A DNA stretch of 7,435 bases, taken from Candidatus Bathyarchaeum sp. (GTDB lineage: Archaea > Thermoproteota > Bathyarchaeia > Bathyarchaeales > Bathyarchaeaceae). The stretch covers positions 1-7,435 of the forward strand of contig PIXS01000173.1 in the NCBI GenBank assembly GCA_003096255.1, in the 5' to 3' direction. Both the position numbers and the translations under genes were made by a program. The notes under the pieces were generated by a model. That model did no database searches. It saw nothing but the letters and a program-made list of their open reading frames with translations, and was not told the origin of the DNA. This document shows, piece by piece, positions 1 to 5,572 of the stretch. Position 1 is the first letter of the stretch; each line of letters begins with the position of its first letter.

Positions 1-566
1 ATTGTCAGTTTTTCTCCTCCGCCGCCTACGGTTATTGGGGGATGGGGCTTCTGGACAGGTTTAGGCTCACAAACAGCATCATGTATTGTGTAGTGTTTCC
101 CATTGTAGCTTGCCTTCTTGTCCGTCCACAGCTTCTTCATTATCTCTACAGCTTCATTCAAGCGTTCTATCCTAGCTTTTGTTGAAGGAAACGGGAACCC
201 GTAGGCGTTGTGCTCATTCTGCTGGACTCCTGCTCCAATCGCCAGCTCCAATCTTCCGTCTGAGATGTTGTCAACGGTTGCAGCCATTTTGGCGAGCAAA
301 GCAGGGTTTCTGAAGCCGTTGCAGGTCACCATTGTCCCTAGCCGTATCTTTTTGGTTACTGAGGAGAGGGCTGAGAGGGTTGTCCAGCACTCTAGAATTG
401 GCAGTTTGTTAAACATTAGATGGTCATCCAACAAAATCGAGTGGTATCCTAGCCGTTCACATTCTTGGGTGATGCCCTGAATGAGATTGAACAGTGAACC
501 TGTTTCGGTATTTCTGAAAGCGTAAAACGGAAGAAAAACGCCGAACTTGATTCTATTCAGCACCAT
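1..566 (-). CDS. Luciferase-like (LLM class) flavin/F420-dependent oxidoreductase, N-terminal part, cut by window edge
   Basis: Translating the minus strand from ATG at 566 gives 188 residues without a stop, up to the left edge; the C-terminal part lies outside. The reading is typical of the luciferase-like monooxygenase superfamily: first barrel strand IKFGVFLPFY (residues 6-15), DDH at 47-49, RLGTMV at 75-80, then a run ending DGRLELAIGAG (103-113), EHNAYGFPFP at 118-127, LWTDK near 146-150, and PITVGGGG (177-184), where the family binds the cofactor phosphate. Members are TIM-barrel oxidoreductases using F420 or FMN; in an archaeon F420 is the likelier cofactor, but the substrate cannot be inferred. 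Two tandem ATGs occur (569 and 566). AGGAG lies 2 bases before the first and 5 before the second, so 566 is preferred. It is transcribed divergently from the flavodoxin-like gene. The family assignment is firm; the reaction is unknown. Confidence 0.9.
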   Translation of the reverse strand, partial: MVLNRIKFGVFLPFYAFRNTETGSLFNLIQGITQECERLGYHSILLDDHLMFNKLPILECWTTLSALSSVTKKIRLGTMVTCNGFRNPALLAKMAATVDNISDGRLELAIGAGVQQNEHNAYGFPFPSTKARIERLNEAVEIMKKLWTDKKASYNGKHYTIHDAVCEPKPVQKPHPPITVGGGGEKLT

Positions 567-571
567 CATCT

Positions 572-576
572 CTCCT
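572..576 (-). promoter_or_regulatory. Shine-Dalgarno site for the LLM oxidoreductase
   Basis: The minus strand reads AGGAG followed by AGATGATG. The spacing is 2 bases to the first ATG (569) and 5 to the second (566), which favours initiation at 566. Confidence 0.6.
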
Positions 577-621
577 GTTGGATAACAATCACTTTGGCAA
601 TTACAGAAATTAGTCTGTGAC

Positions 622-650
622 CAAAATTAATATAGTTAAGCATTTTTATC
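622..650. promoter_or_regulatory. AT-rich divergent promoter region, candidate shared TATA element
   Basis: The 110-base divergent gap has its richest AT stretch here. AATTAATATA (625-634) reads as a TATA-like element on both strands. On the minus strand it lies about 60 bases before the LLM start, leaving a leader of about 35 bases that includes the AGGAG. On the plus strand it lies about 50 bases before ATG 680. A second plus-strand candidate, CATTTTTATCC (641-651), lies closer to the start. This is inferred from composition and spacing only. Confidence 0.35.
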
Positions 651-679
651 CTGTTACACAACAATGGGGCGTGTTGATT

Positions 680-1255
680 ATGAAACTTTGGCCAGAAAAG
701 AAATGGAAAAAAATTGTACTTATTGCTATTATCGTGTTTGTTATAGCTGTTGCCAGCGTTTTGGGATTCATCTTCTTCAAAATAAACAATGATTACGTCA
801 GCGAAATCGAAGTGATGAATGCTGGCGGCTCCGAAACCGCTTTAATAATTTATCATCCAGGTTTATCATCCTTCATGAAGGATGTCACTTATGCTTTCGC
901 GGATGGACTTGTAGAGAATGGCTGGAGAGTAGAGATTACAACTGCGAGTTCTCAGGCGCCAACAGACCTGTCTGATTATTCGCTTTTGGCCTTGGGGTCT
1001 CCAGTGTATGCTGGAAATCCGAGTCCAACCATCAAACGGCACCTTGAAAGGATAGGCGATCTGCAAGAAATAGAAGTGATAATACTGATTACTTCTGGGG
1101 GCAACTCAACTGCTGACGAAACGATGCAGCAAAACGTCGAAGAATATAATGGAGTGTTCAAAGCTGCTGTAGAGGTGTTCAATCAGGAACCTAATGAAGG
1201 AAATGGAAACCCCACAGATATTGCTAAGCAGGCTGGCAGAGAAATATTCCCTTGA
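680..1255 (+). CDS. Membrane-anchored flavodoxin-like protein
   Basis: 191 residues from ATG 680. The open frame extends up to GTG 617, but that segment is poor coding sequence and overlaps the probable promoter; TTG 674 and GTG 671 are other options. Residues 1-11 are basic (MKLWPEKKWKK) and are followed by one hydrophobic helix (about 12-33), so the positive-inside rule puts the rest outside the cytoplasm. Residues 53-191 look like a flavodoxin fold: strand ALIIYHPG (54-61), a loop rich in G/S (GLSS, 61-64) where flavodoxins bind the FMN phosphate, and LLALGSPVYAGNPS (102-115), typical of the family's second FMN loop. The usual T/S-x-T-G-x-T loop is not intact, so FMN binding is likely but unproven. 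The 3' end overlaps the next start by four bases (TTGA), suggesting coupled translation with the CDP-alcohol transferase. The redox partner is unknown. Confidence 0.8.
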   Translation: MKLWPEKKWKKIVLIAIIVFVIAVASVLGFIFFKINNDYVSEIEVMNAGGSETALIIYHPGLSSFMKDVTYAFADGLVENGWRVEITTASSQAPTDLSDYSLLALGSPVYAGNPSPTIKRHLERIGDLQEIEVIILITSGGNSTADETMQQNVEEYNGVFKAAVEVFNQEPNEGNGNPTDIAKQAGREIFP

Positions 1256-1761
1256 AACGAAAAACTATTCCATGGGCAATTACTTCTCTTCGTGTAATTG
1301 CCTTACCTTTTCTTCTTTATTCATTTAATCAGCAAATCCAAGTTGTAACATATGCTCTGTTTCTTTTTGCTAGATGCACAGACTGTGTTGACGGTTACGC
1401 CGCCAAAAAACTTGAAGCAACTTCAAGGCTCGGCTCATACTTTGATGTGACAGCCGACTTCATATTAGTGTCAGGTATGTTCGTAATGTTCGTTCTTGAA
1501 GAAGTTTATCCATTGTGGATTCTTCTTCTCATAGTTGCTGTTTTTGTGCAATTCGTGTTAACAAGCCTATATTCAAAACAGACAATTTATGATCCAGTGG
1601 GCAAATACTACGGTAGTCTCATGTATTGTGGAATAGGATTGACACTTCTTTTCTCAGAGCAACTAACTTTCAACATTGTCACTATTGGTATTGTAGTTTC
1701 CACCATAGTGTCCCTCTTCAGTCGGTTAGTATACTTCTTACGTGCACAAAACCGCAAATAG
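1252..1761 (+). CDS. CDP-alcohol phosphatidyltransferase family membrane enzyme
   Basis: 169 residues from TTG 1252, which overlaps the upstream stop as TTGA; no good Shine-Dalgarno is seen, so re-initiation is likely. The family motif DxxDGxxAR-x8-GxxxDxxxD is present at residues 44-69: D44, D47, G48, A51, K52 in place of Arg, then G61, D65 and D69. The four aspartates bind the catalytic metal ions and CDP-alcohol. The N-terminal ITSLRVIALP (10-19) is also typical of the family. Hydrophobic segments near 12-25, 29-42, 70-86, 87-106, 121-135 and 139-163 fit the six-helix fold. The enzymes transfer a phospho-alcohol from a CDP-activated donor to a second alcohol at the membrane; archaeal members make polar lipid head groups such as archaetidylinositol phosphate or archaetidylserine. 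The acceptor cannot be told here. D69 is followed by Phe, not the basic residue common in many members. It converges on ileS 16 bases away. Confidence 0.88.
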   Translation: MKRKTIPWAITSLRVIALPFLLYSFNQQIQVVTYALFLFARCTDCVDGYAAKKLEATSRLGSYFDVTADFILVSGMFVMFVLEEVYPLWILLLIVAVFVQFVLTSLYSKQTIYDPVGKYYGSLMYCGIGLTLLFSEQLTFNIVTIGIVVSTIVSLFSRLVYFLRAQNRK

Positions 1762-1777
1762 AACTGAATTTTGGACT

Positions 1778-4700
1778 CTACAGGACAGCCACATACACTT
1801 TCTTTTTGTCCAGTTTGCTTTCACGCCACTCAGCATCGACCTTAACCCGTTCCCCGTGAACTTGAACCGTTTTGGCTCTCACAAGCCCCTCCATTTCAGT
1901 GAGGAAGGGCTTCAGTAGCCTCATATTCTTGTCGTCTAGTTCCGCGACATGAACTGCCTCAACGATGTCAGTAGGCGAAAATCCAAGCTCTTTCCTGAGG
2001 GCTTGCACTCGACGGGCTAGGTCACGCATAAGACCTTCTCCCTCTAGAGCATCGTCACGAGTTCTGTCAAGCAAAACATGCAGTTCACCCTCAGAAGCTA
2101 TCGCCCATTGTTCAGCGTCAACTTCAGGAAGTTCGTCTGCGTACTCAACAGCCTTTATGTTTGATAGTTCAAGAAACAGTTCTTCCAGCTTCTTTAGGGC
2201 TTTCTGAGATTTTTTGGGTGCAACAACTACTGTTTTTGCTAGTGGCCAGCGGCGTTTCAGCTGAGCGTTCTGTCGGGCAGAATACACGATAGGAAGGGTT
2301 GTTAGTAGAACATTGAATTCTTCTTCTAAGGCAGAGTTCTCTAGGTCTGGGTTTGGTGTGGGCCAGCTCTCCAGATTCACTGTTTCAGGGAGGGAAGTGT
2401 CCAGTTTTTTGTAGACTGCTTGGTACAGGGCTTCGCTTATGAAGGGCGTGGTTGGGTTAGAGAGTAGAACCAGCGTTTTTAGGACGTGCCACAGGGTTGA
2501 GTAGACTGCTAGTCTGCGGTTCAGTGTTTCTGGGTCGTCGCTCCACAGGTCTTTTCTGATCATGGGCACATACTCGCGGCTTAGTATGTTGACGACAAAG
2601 TCCTCAAGTTTGGACAAGGCGAAATTGAATTCGCATGCCTCTGCTTTTTCAGTGAACTCTCGTATTAGTCCCTGCAGTCTGGATATTAGCCACCTGTCTG
2701 GGTCGGTCAGGGCATTCTGTTCTGTTGACCATTTGAGTGTGTGTTTTGTGGGGTTGAAGTTGTCGTATTCAGCGTTTTGCATGAAAAAGTTGTGAAGATG
2801 ATAAAGTGTGCTCAACACTTGGTACGGACGTCCCTTCAGCTCTTTGGGGTCAAAGTTCATGGAGTCAATTGGTGAACATTTCCACAGGAAGTAGAAACGT
2901 GTGATGTCTGCTGAACGCTCATGAAGCATCTTGTTGGTTTCCAACACGTTTCCAAGGCTCTTGCTCATTTTCCTGCCTTTAGCATCCAAAACAAAGCCCT
3001 GAAACAGAAACTCTTGGTAAGGAGCCACAGGTTTGCCCGTCATTATTACATGTTCAAGAAGAAGTGAGTTTGCCCAACCTCGAGTTTGATCCACCGCTTC
3101 AGTCAAAAAGTTCGCAGGAATCAACTTGCTGAATTCGTCATCTGTGAATCTTGCGTAGGGTGATGCCCCGCTGTTGTGCCAGACGTCCAAAACAAAATGT
3201 TCCCGCTGCATTCTGCCCCCGCAGCTGTCACATTTCAGTATCACCCGATCTATCCATGGCTTGTGAAGTTCAAAGTCTTTGCCGGGCAGCTCTATGGCTT
3301 TCTCAACAAGCTCTTTTTTGCTTGCCACCAGCGTTTTGGCTCCGCATTTTTCGCAGACCCAGATAGGTAAAGGTGAACCCCATGTTCGGTCTCTTGAGAT
3401 GCACCATCGTTTTCCTTCTTTCAGGAAGGCAAGGAACCTGTTTTTTGGGCTGTCAAAGAAGTATTTTACCTTGTGTGCGGCTTCCATGACTTTGTCGTTT
3501 ATTTTGTCTATCCACATGAAGTATTCTCTGCGAGCCAGCCACACCAGCTTGTGGTGGGATCTCCAGCAGGTAGGATATTCATGCTTAACAGGTTTCATTT
3601 TAAGCAGCAATCCGCGGTTTTCAAGTTCCTCTATGACCATGCTGTCTGTTTTTCTGACAAAGAAACCAGCAAACTTGCCTGCATCCTCAGTGAACATTGC
3701 TTGTTCATTGAAGGGCGCAAACATTGGTAGTTTTCGTTTTTGGGATGCTAAGAAGTCGTCTTCGCCGTTTGCTGGTGCCAAATGAACTATACCTGTGGCT
3801 GTTGTGACGTCCACGAAGTCTTCATCCACTACTGTGTGGATTAGGGGAGCTTTGTCAAGTTCTGCCTGTTTGGGAATCAGGTCCTTGAATGGATAGTCAT
3901 ATTTTGTGCCCACCAAGTCCTTTCCGTTAAATATTTTGAGAACTTTGTAATCTTCTATCTCTAGTTCTTCCATTATCGGCTCGACGCGGGCTTTAGCAAG
4001 AATCCAAACTTCATTGCCAACTTTGACTCTGGCATATTCTTCGTTGGGGTTGACTCCTAGTATCATGTCCGTGACTAGGGTGAAGGGCATGGTGGTCCAG
4101 ACAATGAAGTATTCGTTTTCGGTTCCGTTTACTCTGAACTTGAAGTGTATAGATGGGTCTTCAACCTCCTTGTATCCGAGACCTACTTCCGCGTTGCTGA
4201 GGGACGTTTGGCAGTGAGGACAGTAGGCAACAACGTAGTAGCCTTCGCCTAGGAGATTCTGTTCCCAAGCATGTTTGAGATATTGCCACTCTCGCTCGAT
4301 ATACGTGTCCTGATGAGTGTAGTAGGCTTTGTCTTGGTCTATGAACAAGCCCAGCATAGTGTCGGCTTCAATCCACAGGCGATGATACTTCATGATGCTT
4401 TTTTTGCATTCTTCAACAAAGCGTTCTTCGCCTACCCTCGCTAGCAGTTCTTTCTTGTTTTTTGCGCCAAGGGTCTTCTCTACTTCCAGTTCAACAGGTA
4501 AGCCTTGGGTGTCCCAGCCAGCCCAGAAGGCGACATAATAGTTCTGCATGGTTTTCAGTCGATAACGGAAATCTTTGATTACTCTTCCTCGAGCATGACC
4601 AACATGTGGAATGCCGTTTAATGTTGGGGGTCCTTCAACGTAGCCTAGCATTCCGTTGTTGTTTTTTTCTCGGGTTTCTTCCAGTTTCTTTAGTATCTGA

Positions 4701-4798
4701 TTTTTTTCCCAAAAAACACGAACTTCATTTTCAAGCTCGAGCGGGCTATATTTCTGAGTTAACAAAGGTTTAGAATTAGCCTTGAATTTCGCGGTCAC
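1778..4798 (-). CDS. ileS: Isoleucyl-tRNA synthetase
   Basis: 1006 residues; a cytoplasmic class I synthetase that attaches isoleucine to tRNA-Ile. The class I HIGH motif is HVGH (65-68, within PPTLNGIPHVGH) and KMSKS is at 610-614. GWDTQGLPVE (94-103) and LDVWHNSGASPYA (537-549) are archaeal-type signatures. CP1 editing domain: WTTMPFTLVTD (234-244) and TGIVHLAP with NGEDD (335-348). Cysteine pairs C193/C196, C482/C485 and C523/C526 are candidate zinc ligands. The anticodon-binding helical domain runs about 690-860, followed by a C-terminal region ending near VQVHGERVKVD (978-988). The length is close to normal. The start is GTG 4798: an in-frame stop lies two codons upstream, so no longer start is possible, and no clear Shine-Dalgarno is seen. 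Editing-site positions equivalent, by motif alignment, to E. coli T243 and N250 are M237 and D244, while H339 and D348 are kept. Confidence 0.97.
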   Translation of the reverse strand: MTAKFKANSKPLLTQKYSPLELENEVRVFWEKNQILKKLEETREKNNNGMLGYVEGPPTLNGIPHVGHARGRVIKDFRYRLKTMQNYYVAFWAGWDTQGLPVELEVEKTLGAKNKKELLARVGEERFVEECKKSIMKYHRLWIEADTMLGLFIDQDKAYYTHQDTYIEREWQYLKHAWEQNLLGEGYYVVAYCPHCQTSLSNAEVGLGYKEVEDPSIHFKFRVNGTENEYFIVWTTMPFTLVTDMILGVNPNEEYARVKVGNEVWILAKARVEPIMEELEIEDYKVLKIFNGKDLVGTKYDYPFKDLIPKQAELDKAPLIHTVVDEDFVDVTTATGIVHLAPANGEDDFLASQKRKLPMFAPFNEQAMFTEDAGKFAGFFVRKTDSMVIEELENRGLLLKMKPVKHEYPTCWRSHHKLVWLARREYFMWIDKINDKVMEAAHKVKYFFDSPKNRFLAFLKEGKRWCISRDRTWGSPLPIWVCEKCGAKTLVASKKELVEKAIELPGKDFELHKPWIDRVILKCDSCGGRMQREHFVLDVWHNSGASPYARFTDDEFSKLIPANFLTEAVDQTRGWANSLLLEHVIMTGKPVAPYQEFLFQGFVLDAKGRKMSKSLGNVLETNKMLHERSADITRFYFLWKCSPIDSMNFDPKELKGRPYQVLSTLYHLHNFFMQNAEYDNFNPTKHTLKWSTEQNALTDPDRWLISRLQGLIREFTEKAEACEFNFALSKLEDFVVNILSREYVPMIRKDLWSDDPETLNRRLAVYSTLWHVLKTLVLLSNPTTPFISEALYQAVYKKLDTSLPETVNLESWPTPNPDLENSALEEEFNVLLTTLPIVYSARQNAQLKRRWPLAKTVVVAPKKSQKALKKLEELFLELSNIKAVEYADELPEVDAEQWAIASEGELHVLLDRTRDDALEGEGLMRDLARRVQALRKELGFSPTDIVEAVHVAELDDKNMRLLKPFLTEMEGLVRAKTVQVHGERVKVDAEWRESKLDKKKVYVAVL

Positions 4799-4843
4799 CG
4801 CTCATCCACGACACCAGATTAAACCCCAAATAATCAATCACAA

Positions 4844-4858
4844 ATATAAAGCTTTAAG
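4844..4858 (-). promoter_or_regulatory. Predicted ileS promoter (BRE/TATA)
   Basis: The minus strand reads TTAAAGCTTTATATT, an A-rich BRE-like segment followed by TTTATA, centred about 50 bases before the ileS GTG. With the usual spacing of about 26 bases to the start site, the leader would be roughly 20-25 bases. The element also contains the 10-base palindrome TAAAGCTTTA (4847-4856). Confidence 0.5.
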
Positions 4859-4910
4859 CACAACCAAGCAAGACGCCTTCAGACATTCTAATGAAAATGT
4901 GAACACAAGA

Positions 4911-4957
4911 CAGAAACTTTCTGCTGTGCTGCTGAATTCCAGAAAAAAGATTTTTTT
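4911..4957 (+). other. Mutually exclusive hairpin element followed by T-tract
   Basis: CAGAAA (4911-4916), TTTCTG (4918-4923) and CAGAAA (4940-4945) allow TTTCTG to pair with either neighbour. The second pairing gives a 6-bp stem with a 16-base loop, followed five bases later by T7 (4951-4957). On the plus strand this resembles a terminator or attenuator, but no upstream gene needs one. The stem is short and may be chance. Confidence 0.25.
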
Positions 4958-4986
4958 CAACAATCTACTGCTATTAGGAAACTAAT
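4954..4986 (+). repeat. Imperfect direct repeat, copy 1
   Basis: It matches 5034-5066 at a constant offset of 80 bases with no gaps. The shared pattern is TTTTCAAYAATCTRCTG then YTRTTAGG, three variable bases, and CTAAT. The four differences in the first 26 bases are all transitions (C/T or A/G). The right half overlaps the hairpin at 4971-4988. Confidence 0.6.
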
Positions 4987-4988
4987 AG
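4971..4988 (+). other. Perfect 7-bp hairpin with GAAA tetraloop
   Basis: CTATTAG (4971-4977), GAAA (4978-4981), CTAATAG (4982-4988). As plus-strand RNA this would be a GNRA-type tetraloop hairpin. It is not followed by a T-tract, so it is not an obvious terminator. Confidence 0.5.
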
Positions 4989-5033
4989 GGTCAGCTCACA
5001 TGATTTGTGCCAGCAAAAAAATGTGAAAGACTG

Positions 5034-5066
5034 TTTTCAATAATCTGCTGTTGTTAGGCTTCTAAT
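5034..5066 (+). repeat. Imperfect direct repeat, copy 2
   Basis: Copy of 4954-4986. Its right half keeps a weaker stem: TTAG (5054-5057) pairs with CTAA (5062-5065) around a GCTT loop, extended by G-U (5053/5066) and U-G (5052/5067) wobbles if the plus strand is transcribed. On the minus strand those two pairs would be mismatches. Confidence 0.6.
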
Positions 5067-5157
5067 GTGTTTGGTTGTTTGTGTCAGTTTAAGCTGGTCT
5101 TCTATATGCTGAGTGAAAATGCTGGGTAGGTGTTTGGAAGTTGTGTGTTTTCACGCA

Positions 5158-5168
5158 AATTATTTATT
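5158..5168 (+). promoter_or_regulatory. Predicted TATA element of the small membrane protein gene
   Basis: AATTATTTATT (5158-5168) is the best plus-strand TATA-like stretch before the gene. A start site about 26 bases downstream (near 5190) would leave a leader of roughly 30 bases carrying the GAGGG at 5207-5211. An inverted repeat TATTCA-N5-TGAATA (5165-5181) overlaps its downstream edge and could be an operator. Confidence 0.35.
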
Positions 5169-5206
5169 CACATCATGAATATATGGAACACTGGCAACAA
5201 GGTATA

Positions 5207-5211
5207 GAGGG
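5207..5211 (+). promoter_or_regulatory. Shine-Dalgarno site deciding the start at GTG 5219
   Basis: GAGGG followed by AAAGAAA and GTG: a 7-base spacing, the best ribosome-binding context among the in-frame starts (TTG 5141, ATG 5183, GTG 5219). Confidence 0.45.
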
Positions 5212-5218
5212 AAAGAAA

Positions 5219-5521
5219 GTGAAGATACAAAACAGACTACTATTTGCCATTAGTATAATCTCCATAATTATCGTAATTTTTCAACTGTGGAGCACAATTC
5301 CAGACATTGGAGAATACGCACGGGATGCTCACCTCTTTGAGAGTCTGGAAGAAGGAAATGTCTGGGCAGACTGGGTACTTGAAGCCAGAGAAATGCTCAT
5401 AGAAGCACCAATAGCCCTCATACTTAACGTTTGTTTCTTCTCCCTAGTGGCATTCTGGAGCTTTTCTGGAGCCCTCGAAAAAGAAAACCAAACCCCCATC
5501 AAACCAGAAGCCACAAACTAG
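5219..5521 (+). CDS. Small two-helix membrane protein of unknown function
   Basis: 100 residues from GTG 5219, chosen because GAGGG lies 7 bases upstream and the product then begins with a short basic stretch (MKIQNR) directly before a membrane helix. ATG 5183 (112 residues) has no visible Shine-Dalgarno but is possible; TTG 5141 is less likely because it would place the TATA-like stretch inside the gene. Segment 7-26 (LLFAISIISIIIVIFQLW) and segment about 62-84 (EAPIALILNVCFFSLVAFW) are hydrophobic. The loop between them (27-60) is acidic and holds EYARD and ESLEEGNVWADW. The tail (86-100) is polar with charged residues, TPIKPEATN at the end. The positive-inside rule suggests both ends are cytoplasmic and the acidic loop outside. 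I do not recognise a family. The gene stands alone, convergent with the prenyl synthase gene 51 bases away. Whether it is expressed is not certain. Confidence 0.65.
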   Translation: MKIQNRLLFAISIISIIIVIFQLWSTIPDIGEYARDAHLFESLEEGNVWADWVLEAREMLIEAPIALILNVCFFSLVAFWSFSGALEKENQTPIKPEATN

Positions 5522-5572
5522 ACCTAACCGACAAAACTGTTGTGCCCACAAACTTGCAGTTCATGAAAGGTT

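Larger units (their letters stand above)
4799..5218. other. Gene-free divergent region between ileS and the small membrane protein gene
   Basis: No convincing protein-coding gene is seen on either strand. The region holds the predicted ileS promoter on the left, a paired TTTCTG/CAGAAA element followed by seven T's (4911-4957), an 80-base-period imperfect direct repeat (4954-4986 and 5034-5066) with a GAAA-loop hairpin, an A7 run (5015-5021), and the promoter and ribosome-binding site of the plus-strand small gene on the right. Both flanking genes start here, so T-tracts in the middle do not correspond to the 3' end of any recognised gene. Confidence 0.6.

Noticed and set aside
208..480. 90-codon plus-strand open frame over the left-edge gene
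   Set aside because: The minus strand here encodes a clear luciferase-like oxidoreductase; this is its shadow.
617..679. Upstream GTG-initiated extension of the flavodoxin-like protein
   Set aside because: It would put translation inside the probable promoter and add a polar stretch before the membrane anchor; ATG 680 gives a typical anchored protein.
3279..3785. 168-codon plus-strand open frame inside ileS
   Set aside because: It is an antisense shadow of a well-supported synthetase gene, with Ser/Phe/Leu-rich composition and no domain signature. The other plus-strand frames within ileS, the prenyl synthase and hisIE are rejected for the same reason.
4782..4985. 67-codon plus-strand open frame across the ileS start and upstream region
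   Set aside because: It overlaps the ileS start antisense, covers the predicted ileS promoter and the hairpin element, and has low-complexity, basic composition with no recognisable motif.
4994..5021. Bulged hairpin GCT-CACA/TGTG-CC-AGC followed by A7
   Set aside because: On the plus strand the run is A's, not T's; on the minus strand the T7 precedes the hairpin, so it does not form an intrinsic terminator.
5535..5561. Possible terminator hairpin between the convergent small gene and prenyl synthase gene
   Set aside because: AACTG/CAGTT and TTGT/ACAA arms can pair, but a five-base bulge interrupts them and there is no T-tract on either strand.
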